This document shows positions 1-7,168 of a DNA stretch of 64,000 nucleotides, piece after piece. Below the pieces are notes generated by a model. The model had not been told where the DNA came from. It saw only the letters and a program-made list of their open reading frames with translations, and ran no database searches. The position numbers and the translations under genes are program-made. Origin of the DNA: Saccharothrix luteola (lineage in GTDB: Bacteria; Actinomycetota; Actinomycetes; Mycobacteriales; Pseudonocardiaceae); assembly GCF_020859565.1 (NCBI RefSeq), contig NZ_JAJHUO010000002.1, positions 124,001-188,000 on the forward strand. The letters are read 5' to 3'. Within the stretch, counting starts at the first letter, position 1; each line of letters opens with the position of its first letter.

Positions 1-2
1 AC

Positions 3-752
3 GGCTGGAGCCTGCACCTGGCCGGCCTGCGGGCCGTGGCGCCGGGCACGCGGTTCGAGAACACCGCCGACGTGCCGGTGCCGGACAACGGCACGGCGGA
101 GTCGACGGTGTCGATCGCGGGCATCACCGGCTCGGTGCCGTCGGGGCTGCGGGTGGGGGTGGTGGTCCGGCACGCCCAGCAGGGCGACCTGAAGCTGGAC
201 TTGGTGGCGCCCGACGGCACGGTGTACCCGCTCGAAGACCTCACCGGCGCGGGCGACGCCGACGACGTGGTCGAGGACTACGGCGTCAACGCCTCGGCCG
301 AACCGGCCAACGGCACGTGGCGGCTGCGCGTGGCCGACACCGCGCTGGGCGACGTCGGGGTGATCGACTCGTGGAGCCTCACGTTCCCCGCGCCGACCAA
401 GTACCACAACCCCGGCGACGTCGCGATCGCCGACAACGGCTCACCGGCCACGAGCGTGATCGCCGTCGAGGGCCGGACCGGCAACGCCCCCACGACCCTG
501 CGCGTCGTGGTGAACGTCAAGCACCCCAACCGGGGCGACCTCACCCTGGACCTGGTCGCGCCGGACGGCACCGCCTACCCGTTGGAGGACGTGCCCGACG
601 GCGACACCGGCGACGACGTGCGGCAGACGTACTGGGTGGACGCCTCGGCCGAGCCCGCCGACGGCGCGTGGGCGTTGCGGGTTCGGGACGTGGTGACCGG
701 CCACAGCGGCGGCCTGATCGACGCCTGGAGCCTCCAGTTCGGTGCGGAGTGA
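3..752 (+). CDS. C-terminal part of a secreted protein with tandem P-domains (5' end outside window)
   Basis: The reading frame is open from the first complete codon, so the gene begins upstream of the window. It contains two full proprotein-convertase P-domain repeats (about residues 14-125 and 130-249), each ending in a W-S-L motif (DSWSLTF, DAWSLQF). The last strand of a preceding copy is visible at the edge (GWSLHL), so at least three copies were present. P-domains are jelly-roll beta domains usually found at the C-terminus of secreted S8 or M4-type peptidases in actinomycetes, where they aid folding or substrate binding. The catalytic part is not visible, so calling this a protease is inference. 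The gene ends 127 bp before the hydroxyproline genes and may be separate from them. Confidence 0.8.
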   Translation, partial: GWSLHLAGLRAVAPGTRFENTADVPVPDNGTAESTVSIAGITGSVPSGLRVGVVVRHAQQGDLKLDLVAPDGTVYPLEDLTGAGDADDVVEDYGVNASAEPANGTWRLRVADTALGDVGVIDSWSLTFPAPTKYHNPGDVAIADNGSPATSVIAVEGRTGNAPTTLRVVVNVKHPNRGDLTLDLVAPDGTAYPLEDVPDGDTGDDVRQTYWVDASAEPADGAWALRVRDVVTGHSGGLIDAWSLQFGAE

Positions 753-794
753 TCCGCTAGCTGTTCCGTCCGGCGCGCTGAACCCCATGGTGCA

Positions 795-873
795 ATGTCA
801 CTGCCGCGAAGAGAGGTGAACCCGAGCCCGAAACCTGTGACCCTTCCCAACTCCGCGCACCATGTGACATGGT
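795..873. promoter_or_regulatory. Candidate GntR operator sites before the hydroxyproline dehydrogenase operon
   Basis: ATGTCAC (795-801) is the reverse complement of the GTGACAT core at 864-870. The downstream copy lies in a perfect inverted repeat, ACCATG-TGA-CATGGT (859-873), six bp from the GTG start at 880. The upstream copy shares the 11-mer GTGACATTGCA, on the opposite strand, with the site before the GntR gene (5760-5770). These shared words across the unit's control regions suggest operator half-sites. Binding by the local GntR protein is inference. Confidence 0.45.
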
Positions 874-879
874 ACTGGC

Positions 880-2073
880 GTGTCCACTCCTCTTCGGGCA
901 GTCGTGGTGGGTGCGGGCATCATCGGCGCGGCGATCGCCCGGGCACTGGCCCGCGAGGACTGCGCGGTCACCGTCGTCGACCGCGGTGCCGGCGCGGGCG
1001 GCACGTCCGCCAGTGGCGAGGGGAACCTCCTCGTCTCCGACAAGGAACCCGGTCCCGAGCTCCGGCTCGCGCAGCGCTCGCTCACGTCCTGGCTGGGCGT
1101 CGAGGACGAGTTGCGCGACGAGCTGCCACCCGGCTTCCCCGGCCTGGAGCTGGAGCGCAAGGGCGGCCTCGTCGTCGCCACCACCGAGGCGGGCGCGGTG
1201 GCGCTCCGGGATTTCGCCGACGCCCAGCGCGCCGCCGGGGTCCGGGCCGAGGAGCTCGGCGACGACCGCGTCCGCGACCTCGAACCCGACCTCACCCCGA
1301 ACCGCACCGCCGCGGTGCTCTACCCCGAGGACATGCAGGTGCAGCCCGTCGTCGCCACCGAAGCGCTGCTCGCCGCCGCCCGCCGCCAAGGCGCCCGGGT
1401 GCTCCAGGGCATCGAGGTCACCGGGCCGGTGCTCGACCGGGGCAGGCTCGTCGGGGTCGACACCGCGGACGGCGTGCTGACCGCCGACGCGGTCGTGCTC
1501 GCCGCCGGTCCCTGGTCCGGCGCGGTCGCCGAGCGGCTCGGGGTCGTGCTGCCGGTCGCGCCCCGACGTGGCACGGTGCTGGTCACCTCTCGGATGCCCC
1601 AACGCGTGTGGCACAAGGTCTACGACGCCGACTACGTGGGCGCGGTCGGCTCCGGCGCGGCCGACCTCCAGGTCTCCGGCGTGGTCGAGTCGACCGCGGC
1701 GGGCACCGTCCTCATCGGCTCCTCCCGCGAGCGGCGCGGGTTCGACGAGCGGATCGAGTCCCGGGTGCTCTCCGCGCTCGCCGCCAAGGCGCTGCTGCTG
1801 TTCCCGTTCCTGGCCGACGTCCAGGTCATGCGCGCCTACGGCGGCTTCCGCCCGTTCGTGCCCGACCACCTGCCCGTGATCGGCCCCGACCACCGGCTGC
1901 CCGGCCTGTGGCACGCCACCGGCCACGAGGGTGCGGGCATCGGCCTGAGCCTGGCCACCGCCGAGCTCCTCCGCGACCAGGTCCTGCGCGGCGGGCACGG
2001 CGACGACCCGCTGGCCGCCGAGTTCCGCCTGGACCGCCCGACCCTGCTCCCACACCTCGGAAGGGTCGCCTGA
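880..2073 (+). CDS. FAD-dependent D-amino-acid/hydroxyproline dehydrogenase, DadA/glycine-oxidase-like subunit
   Basis: This 397-residue flavoprotein has an N-terminal Rossmann motif GAGIIG (residues 11-16) followed by the DAO-type fold (AAGPWSG, YGGFRPFVPD, ATGHEGAGIGLS near the C-terminus). It is the likely catalytic subunit that oxidises cis-4-hydroxy-D-proline to the cyclic imine 1-pyrroline-4-hydroxy-2-carboxylate. The assignment rests on context: a 2Fe-2S protein and an FAD/NAD oxidoreductase follow with overlapping ends. This matches the heteromeric hydroxyproline dehydrogenase known from pseudomonads and rhizobia. The DapA-family deaminase and hydroxyproline epimerase come next. The start is GTG, and the stop overlaps the next ATG (TGATG). 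It could instead be a sarcosine or octopine oxidase-like subunit, which shares the same architecture. Confidence 0.82.
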   Translation: MSTPLRAVVVGAGIIGAAIARALAREDCAVTVVDRGAGAGGTSASGEGNLLVSDKEPGPELRLAQRSLTSWLGVEDELRDELPPGFPGLELERKGGLVVATTEAGAVALRDFADAQRAAGVRAEELGDDRVRDLEPDLTPNRTAAVLYPEDMQVQPVVATEALLAAARRQGARVLQGIEVTGPVLDRGRLVGVDTADGVLTADAVVLAAGPWSGAVAERLGVVLPVAPRRGTVLVTSRMPQRVWHKVYDADYVGAVGSGAADLQVSGVVESTAAGTVLIGSSRERRGFDERIESRVLSALAAKALLLFPFLADVQVMRAYGGFRPFVPDHLPVIGPDHRLPGLWHATGHEGAGIGLSLATAELLRDQVLRGGHGDDPLAAEFRLDRPTLLPHLGRVA

Positions 2074-2330
2074 TGACGCGGATCCGCATCGAGGTCGACG
2101 GCGCCCTGGTCGAGGGCGTGGCGGGGCAGAGCATCGCCGCGCTCCTGCTCGCCACCGGCCGCACGTCCTGGCGCCGCACCCGCGCGGGCCGTCCGCGTGG
2201 CGTGTTCTGCGGCATCGGCACGTGCTTCGACTGTGTGGTCACTGTCAACGGCCTGCGCGACGTGCGGGCTTGTCAGCGCCGTGCCGCTGATGGCGACCGG
2301 GTCGAGGTGCAGGAGGACGACCGTGCCTGA
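2073..2330 (+). CDS. Small 2Fe-2S ferredoxin-like subunit of the dehydrogenase
   Basis: This 85-residue protein carries four cysteines at 46, 51, 54 and 67 in the pattern C-x4-C-x2-C-x12-C (FCGIGTCFDC and RACQ), the plant-type 2Fe-2S ligand pattern of the Fer2_4 family. In heteromeric D-hydroxyproline, octopine and sarcosine dehydrogenases such a subunit passes electrons between the flavin subunits. The ATG overlaps the stop of the previous gene, and the C-terminus overlaps the next gene by 8 bp, so the three subunits should be translationally coupled. It has no signal peptide and should be cytoplasmic. Confidence 0.85.
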   Translation: MTRIRIEVDGALVEGVAGQSIAALLLATGRTSWRRTRAGRPRGVFCGIGTCFDCVVTVNGLRDVRACQRRAADGDRVEVQEDDRA

Positions 2331-3729
2331 CGTCGTCGTGGTCGGGGGCGGACCCGCGGGGATGGCCACCGCGCTCGCCGCCCGCCGCACCGGCGCGCAG
2401 CGGGTCGTCCTCATCGAAGCGGGCGACGACGTCGGCGGCCAGTACTGGCGGCACCTGCCCGCCCGGCGCTCCGACCCCGACGAGGGGGAGTGGCACCACG
2501 GCTGGCGCCGCTTCCTCGACCTGCGCGCCGCCCTGCTGCGCGACCCCGGCTGCGAGGTCGTCACGAACGCCCACGTGTGGTCCGTCGACCGCCGCGACGG
2601 CAGGCCCCCGCTCGTGCACGCCCTCGTCGGCGAGGCCGACGGGCAGAGCCGCGCGGCGCGCACCTTCGACCCGGGCGCGCTCGTCCTCGCCACCGGCGCG
2701 CACGAGCGCACCCTGCCGTTCCCCGGCTGGGACCTGCCCGGTGTCTACACCGCGGGCGCCGCGCAGGCGTTGGCCAAGGGCGAGCGGGTGGCGGTCGGCC
2801 GTCGGGTCCTCGTCGCGGGCTCCGGCCCGTTCCTGCTGCCCGCCGTGGCCGGCCTGATCCGCGTGGGCGCGCAGGTCGTCGGCGTGGTCGAGGCATCCGG
2901 CCCCGCGCGGCTCGCGAAGGGCTGGGGCGCCAAGCCGTGGCGACTGACGGCCACCGGCGGCAAGGCCGTCGAGCTGGCGGGCTACCTGCGGGTCCTCGCC
3001 GCCCACCGCGTCCCCTGCCGGCTGGGCGCGGGCGTCGTCGCCGCCCACGGCGCCGACCGGGTCGAGTCCGTCACCGTCGCGCGGCTGACCCCCGACTGGT
3101 CGCCGGTCCCCGGCACCGGGCGACGCGTCGAGGTCGACGCCGTCTGCGTCAGCCACGGCTTCGTCCCGCGCGCCGAACTCGCCATCGCGGCCGGCTGCGC
3201 GCTCGGCGGGGGCGGCGCCGTCGAGGTCGACGACCGGCAGCGCACGTCCGTGCCCGGCGTCCTCACCGCGGGTGAGCTGACCGGCATCGGCGGTGCCGAC
3301 CTCGCGCTCGCCGAGGGCCTGGTCGCCGGTGCCGTCGCCGCCGGGGGAGAGCCCGCGCCCGCCGCCCTGCGCCGCCGCACGGTCCTCCGCGGGTTCGCCA
3401 CCCGGATCGACGCCGCCCACGCCGTCCGGCCGGGCTGGCGGTCCTGGGTGGACGACGCCACCGTGGTCTGCCGCTGCGAGGACGTCACCGCCGGAGCCCT
3501 GCGCCGGGCGGCCGAGACGACCGGCTCCAGGGGACTGCGCTCGCTCAAGCTCACCACCCGCGCGGGCCTCGGCCTGTGCCAGGGCCGCACCTGCGGCCCG
3601 GCGGTCGAGGACCTGCTCACCGGCGTGCTCGACCCCGGCCGCACCGCCCACCGCCCCGTCGCCGTGCCGCTGCGCCTCGGTGAGCTCGCCGACCACGGCC
3701 GCACCAGCAACCGAGAGGACGTCCCATGA
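2323..3729 (+). CDS. FAD/NAD(P)-binding dehydrogenase subunit with C-terminal BFD-like 2Fe-2S domain
   Basis: This 468-residue protein starts at GTG 2323 behind a good AGGAGGA site. An N-terminal FAD Rossmann motif GGGPAG (residues 8-13) and a second dinucleotide motif GSGPF (166-170) mark a pyridine-nucleotide-disulfide oxidoreductase fold. A C-terminal BFD-like domain carries Cys383, Cys385, Cys419 and Cys424 (CRC and CQGRTC), which should bind a 2Fe-2S cluster. It resembles the alpha subunit of heteromeric D-hydroxyproline dehydrogenases (also HcnB/OoxA type) and probably moves electrons from the amine-oxidising subunit to an acceptor. Its stop overlaps the ATG of the deaminase gene. Confidence 0.82.
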   Translation: MPDVVVVGGGPAGMATALAARRTGAQRVVLIEAGDDVGGQYWRHLPARRSDPDEGEWHHGWRRFLDLRAALLRDPGCEVVTNAHVWSVDRRDGRPPLVHALVGEADGQSRAARTFDPGALVLATGAHERTLPFPGWDLPGVYTAGAAQALAKGERVAVGRRVLVAGSGPFLLPAVAGLIRVGAQVVGVVEASGPARLAKGWGAKPWRLTATGGKAVELAGYLRVLAAHRVPCRLGAGVVAAHGADRVESVTVARLTPDWSPVPGTGRRVEVDAVCVSHGFVPRAELAIAAGCALGGGGAVEVDDRQRTSVPGVLTAGELTGIGGADLALAEGLVAGAVAAGGEPAPAALRRRTVLRGFATRIDAAHAVRPGWRSWVDDATVVCRCEDVTAGALRRAAETTGSRGLRSLKLTTRAGLGLCQGRTCGPAVEDLLTGVLDPGRTAHRPVAVPLRLGELADHGRTSNREDVP

Positions 3730-4658
3730 GTTCCGGACCGGCTTCCCTGCGCGGGGTCATCGTCGCCACCGCCCTGCCGTTCAAGGAGGACCCCTCCGCG
3801 CCCGCCGGTCTGGCGGTCGACTACGACCGCTACGCCGAGCACTGCGACTGGCTGATGGCCAACGGGTGCCACGGCGTCGGCCCCAACGGCTCGCTCGGCG
3901 AGTACTCCGCGCTGACCGACGCCGAGCGCCGCCAGGTCGTCCGGGTCGCGGTCGAGGTGGTCGGCGACCGGGGCGTCGTCGTGGCGGGCGTGCACGGCCC
4001 CGGCTGGCACCAGGCCAGGCACTGGGCGGAGCTGGCCGCCGAGGACGGCGCGCACGGCGTGCTCGCCCTGCCGCCCACCATGTACCGGGCCGGCCGCGAG
4101 CAGGTGGTCGAGCACTACACCAGGATCGACGAGGTCGGCCTGCCGATCATGGTCTACAACAACCCGATCGACACCAGGGTCGACCTCGTGCCCGACTTGG
4201 TCGCCGAGCTCGCCGAGCTGCCCAACGTGTCCGCCATCAAGGAGTTCAGCGGCGACGTGCGCAGGCTCTTCGAGATCGCCGAGCTGTGCGACATCGACGT
4301 GGTCGTGGGCGCCGACGACGTGCTCTTCGAGCTGATGGCCGACGGCGCGGTCGGCTGGTTCGCGGGCTTCCCCAACGCCCTGCCCACTGAATCGGTCGCC
4401 CTCTACGAGCACCTGCTCGCGGGTCGCCTCACCGAGGCCAGGGAGCTGTACAAGCACGTGGTCGCGCTGTTCCGCTGGGACTCGCGCACCGAGTTCGTGC
4501 AGGCCATCAAGCTCGGCATGGACGAGGTCGGCCGCTACGGCGGACCGTGTCGCCCACCGCGCGGACCCCTCACCGCCGAGCACGCCGCGAGGGTGCGCGC
4601 GGACGTGCACCGGGCGGTCGCCGGCATCGAGGGGTTGCGCGTGGCGGGGGTGGCCTGA
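3726..4658 (+). CDS. DapA-family 1-pyrroline-4-hydroxy-2-carboxylate deaminase (probable)
   Basis: This 310-residue TIM-barrel protein of the DapA/NAL family has the Schiff-base lysine Lys172 in SAIKEFSGD and the conserved Tyr144 in MVYNNP. In the hydroxyproline pathway the enzyme deaminates and dehydrates the imine made by D-hydroxyproline dehydrogenase to alpha-ketoglutarate semialdehyde plus ammonia. The family alone would also allow dihydrodipicolinate synthase or an aldolase. The position between the dehydrogenase genes and the proline-racemase-type epimerase makes the deaminase role much more likely. It overlaps the previous gene (ATGA) and ends one base before the epimerase start. Confidence 0.85.
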   Translation: MSSGPASLRGVIVATALPFKEDPSAPAGLAVDYDRYAEHCDWLMANGCHGVGPNGSLGEYSALTDAERRQVVRVAVEVVGDRGVVVAGVHGPGWHQARHWAELAAEDGAHGVLALPPTMYRAGREQVVEHYTRIDEVGLPIMVYNNPIDTRVDLVPDLVAELAELPNVSAIKEFSGDVRRLFEIAELCDIDVVVGADDVLFELMADGAVGWFAGFPNALPTESVALYEHLLAGRLTEARELYKHVVALFRWDSRTEFVQAIKLGMDEVGRYGGPCRPPRGPLTAEHAARVRADVHRAVAGIEGLRVAGVA

Positions 4659-4659
4659 G

Positions 4660-5661
4660 GTGCGCGCCTCCCGGATGTTCGCCGCGGTCGACTCGCACAC
4701 CGAGGGCATGCCGACCCGCGTGGTGACCGGCGGCGTGGGGGTCGTGCCCGGCGCCACGATGAACGAACGGCGGCTGCACTTCGTCGAGCACCTCGACCAC
4801 GTGCGACGGCTGCTGGTCAACGAGCCGCGCGGCCACTCGGCGATGAGCGGCGCGATCCTGCAACCGCCCACGCGTCCCGACGCGGACTTCGGGGTGCTCT
4901 ACATCGAGGTGTCCGGCTGCCTGCCCATGTGCGGGCACGGCACCATCGGGGTCGCCACGGTCCTGGTCGAGACCGGCATGGTCGAGGTGACCGAGCCGGT
5001 GACCACGATCCGGCTGGACACCCCGGCGGGGCTGGTGGTGGCCGAGGTGGCCGTCCGCGACGGGCACGCCGACGGCGTGACCCTGCGCAACGTCCCGTCG
5101 TACTGCGACCGGCTCGACGAGGTGGTGGACGTGCCGGGGTGGGGCGCGATCCGCTACAGCCTGGCGTTCGGCGGCAACTTCTACGCGATGGTCGACCTCG
5201 ACCAGGTCGGGCTGCCGTTCGACCGCGCCCGCAAGGGCGAGATCCTCGCGGCCGGGCTGGCGATCATGGACGCGGTCAACACCTCCGCGCCGCCGGAGCA
5301 CCCGGAGATCGAGGGCGTCGACCACTGCCACCACGTGGAGTTCATCGCGCCCGGCTCGGACGCGCGGTTCTCGCGGCACGCGATGGCGATCCACCCCGGT
5401 TGGTTCGACCGCTCGCCGTGCGGCACGGGCACGTCCGCGCGGATGGCCGAGCTGCACGCGCGCGGCGAGCTGCCACTGGGGCAGGACTTCGTCAACGAGT
5501 CCTTCATCGGCAGCCGGTTCACCGGCCGCCTGGTGGGGGAGACGACCGTCGGCGGGCGGCTCGCGGTGCTGCCGACCGTCACCGGGCGCGCCTGGATCAC
5601 CGGGGTCGGCCAGTACCTGCTCGACCCGACCGACCCGTACCCGGCGGGTTTCGAGTTCTGA
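4660..5661 (+). CDS. 4-hydroxyproline epimerase (proline racemase family)
   Basis: This 333-residue protein shows both catalytic cysteines of the family: Cys91 in MCGHGTIG and Cys254 in SPCGTGTSA. The Cys/Cys pair fits racemase or epimerase chemistry; trans-3-hydroxyproline dehydratases of the same fold usually have Thr at the first position. The expected reaction is trans-4-hydroxy-L-proline to cis-4-hydroxy-D-proline, the substrate of the dehydrogenase encoded upstream. The GTG start lies one base after the deaminase stop. Proline racemase is an alternative, but the neighbours argue for hydroxyproline. Confidence 0.88.
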   Translation: MRASRMFAAVDSHTEGMPTRVVTGGVGVVPGATMNERRLHFVEHLDHVRRLLVNEPRGHSAMSGAILQPPTRPDADFGVLYIEVSGCLPMCGHGTIGVATVLVETGMVEVTEPVTTIRLDTPAGLVVAEVAVRDGHADGVTLRNVPSYCDRLDEVVDVPGWGAIRYSLAFGGNFYAMVDLDQVGLPFDRARKGEILAAGLAIMDAVNTSAPPEHPEIEGVDHCHHVEFIAPGSDARFSRHAMAIHPGWFDRSPCGTGTSARMAELHARGELPLGQDFVNESFIGSRFTGRLVGETTVGGRLAVLPTVTGRAWITGVGQYLLDPTDPYPAGFEF

Positions 5662-5744
5662 GGGGTGTCCGCCGGACCGGGCACTCAGGACCGACTCGCG
5701 AACACGCGGGCACGGAGGTGGGATACTCGGCAACTCCATACCGG

Positions 5745-5801
5745 TAAGGTCAGCGCTGTGTGACATTGCAGTGCGGGGCCGTGCCCCACGACAGCGGGAG
5801 G
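5745..5801 (+). promoter_or_regulatory. Promoter, GTGACAT operator and ribosome site of the GntR gene
   Basis: A -10-like TAAGGT lies at 5745-5750. GTGACAT (5760-5766) follows about ten bases later, around the expected transcription start, where a repressor would block its own gene. The 11-mer GTGACATTGCA (5760-5770) recurs inverted at 791-801. GGGAGG (5796-5801) is a good ribosome site for GTG 5810 and decides that start. No convincing -35 was seen. Confidence 0.4.
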
Positions 5802-5809
5802 CCGCAGAG

Positions 5810-6478
5810 GTGAGTCCGTCGACCATCAACCCGTTGGCCGTGGGCGCGAGCCTGCGCGGCACGGTGGAGGACGCGGTCGCCGCCGCCATCGTCTCGGGCG
5901 AGCTGGCGCCGGGCACCCTGGTCACGGCGCCGACGCTGGCCGCCCGCTTCGGCGTGTCCGCGACACCCGTGCGGGAGGCGATGCTCAACCTGCAGAAGCG
6001 CGGGTTCGTCGACGTGGTGCGCAACAAGGGCTTCCGCATCACCGACGTCAGCGAGCAGGACCTCTGGGAGATCGTGCGGCTGCGCCAGCAGTTGGAGGGG
6101 CCGCCGATGCGCGAGATCGCCAGGACGATGCAGCCCTCGACGGTGGCCGAGCTGCGGGTCAAGGCCCAGGCCATCGTGGACGCCGCCGCGGCGGCGGACC
6201 TGGCCGCATACCTGGCCGCCGACCTGGACTTCCACCTGCGGCTGCTGGAGCTGCACGGCAACCGCAGGCTCATCGCGATCGTGAAGGACCTGCGCCAGCA
6301 GACCCGGATGGTCGGGCTGGCCGGCATGGTCGGCACGACCGAACTGGCCAGGTCCGCGGCCGAGCACCACAGCCTGGTGGACCTGTTGGAGGCCAGGGAC
6401 GGGCGGGGCGCGGAAGCCCTGCTGACGGACCACATCGGCCACGTCCTCGGCTGGTGGAGCGGCAACTCCGAGGACTGA
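5810..6478 (+). CDS. GntR family transcriptional regulator (FadR/FCD type), likely controls hydroxyproline genes
   Basis: This 222-residue regulator has an N-terminal winged helix-turn-helix (APTLAARFGVSATPVREAM, then a wing near RNKGFRI). An FCD-type all-helical ligand domain with metal-site histidines follows (DLDFHLRLLELHGNRRLI; EHHSLVDLLEARDG). FCD regulators usually sense small carboxylates and repress neighbouring catabolic genes. GTG 5810 is preferred because GGGAGG lies nine bases upstream; a longer ATG start at 5771 would run through the operator. It sits between the catabolic genes and the transporter, with a shared GTGACAT word before all three units. Hydroxyproline or a pathway intermediate as ligand is inference. 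Confidence 0.85.
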   Translation: MSPSTINPLAVGASLRGTVEDAVAAAIVSGELAPGTLVTAPTLAARFGVSATPVREAMLNLQKRGFVDVVRNKGFRITDVSEQDLWEIVRLRQQLEGPPMREIARTMQPSTVAELRVKAQAIVDAAAAADLAAYLAADLDFHLRLLELHGNRRLIAIVKDLRQQTRMVGLAGMVGTTELARSAAEHHSLVDLLEARDGRGAEALLTDHIGHVLGWWSGNSED

Positions 6479-6697
6479 GACCAAGTCCGCCCGCAGGGTC
6501 GGCCGAACCGCCCCTGCCAAGCCGCGCCTGCCGACCAGGCCTCGCCGGCCGAGCCGCGCCCACCCAGCGCCACCCACCAAGCCCCGCACCAAGTCCCGCC
6601 CGCCAAGCCGCGCCCACCGGGTGCGCCGGGTCCGCCCACCGGGTCCCGCACGGGGTCCGCCAGCCGGGTCCGCCCGGGTTCCCCGCCGAACCTGCCC

Positions 6698-6802
6698 GCC
6701 GAGCCCAGGTCCGCCGAGCCCAGGTCCGCCGAGCCCAGGTCCGCCGAGCCCAGGTCCGCCGAGCCCAGGTCCGCCGAGCCCAGGTCCGCCGAGCCCAGGT
6801 CC
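6698..6802. repeat. Tandem repeat, seven perfect copies of a 15-bp unit
   Basis: The unit GCCGAGCCCAGGTCC is repeated seven times without a mismatch. Degenerate relatives extend upstream to about 6490. A unit length divisible by three keeps frames open on both strands, which explains the long spurious frames. It is a minisatellite-like array likely to vary in copy number between strains. I see no conserved secondary structure that would suggest an RNA element. Confidence 0.95.
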
Positions 6803-6956
6803 GCCCACTGAACCTGGCCGGCGCACGGCGGGCTCGTCGTGCAGTCCCCGTTCGAAGGGCTTCATCGGGCCGTTGCGGGCCGACCCCGCGTGACTGCGTC
6901 CCGGGCGGATCACCCCGGCCGGAAAAATATCGCGCCGGCGTCTTCAGGTGCGAGGT

Positions 6957-6963
6957 GTGACAT
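6957..6963 (+). promoter_or_regulatory. GTGACAT motif upstream of the peptide transporter operon
   Basis: This is the fourth occurrence of the GTGACAT core found at 795-801 (inverted), 864-870 and 5760-5766. It lies next to an AT-rich patch 206 bp upstream of the binding-protein gene. Unlike the copy at 859-873 it is not inside a clear inverted repeat, so the support is weaker. Confidence 0.35.
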
Positions 6964-7168
6964 ACTACTGTCGGTCCTGTCGGTGATCCCGGTCACTGCT
7001 TCCTCTCCCGCGTGACCGACCGACGCTGTGCTTCCACGGCCCACCGCGCGCCGACGCTCCCCCGGGTGCGCCTGACCTCGACGCCTCTCTCAGTCGCCGC
7101 CTCCACCAGGCCGTCCGCCACCCCTGGCGACGGCCCGCCGGACCGCACCCGACGGAAGGTAGGACCCC

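Larger units (their letters stand above)
6479..7168. other. Long intergenic region between the GntR gene and the peptide transporter
   Basis: No convincing gene lies in these 690 bp. The first two thirds are unusually C-rich, with degenerate GCC-AAG-CCG-type quasi-repeats grading into a perfect 15-bp tandem array (6698-6802). Open frames on both strands here are by-products of the repeat (for example PGLGG repeats on the minus strand). An AT-rich patch (GGAAAAATAT, 6921-6930) and a GTGACAT word (6957-6963) form the probable control region of the transporter operon. The leader to GTG 7169 would be long (about 200 nt). Confidence 0.6.

Noticed and set aside
3..752. The P-domain gene as a detached tail of the subtilase at 18809
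   Set aside because: They are 18 kb apart, the subtilase is complete with its own stop, and the P-domain frame begins outside the window.
757..2055. Long minus-strand open frame opposite the FAD dehydrogenase gene
   Set aside because: It has the Gly/Val/Arg/His-rich composition of GC-driven antisense frames. The plus strand encodes a clear flavoprotein, so this is a shadow.
4570..6913. Long minus-strand frames with PGLGG repeats around the GntR gene
   Set aside because: The repeats arise from the 15-bp tandem array, whose unit is divisible by three. The frames have no recognisable domain and lie antisense to real genes.
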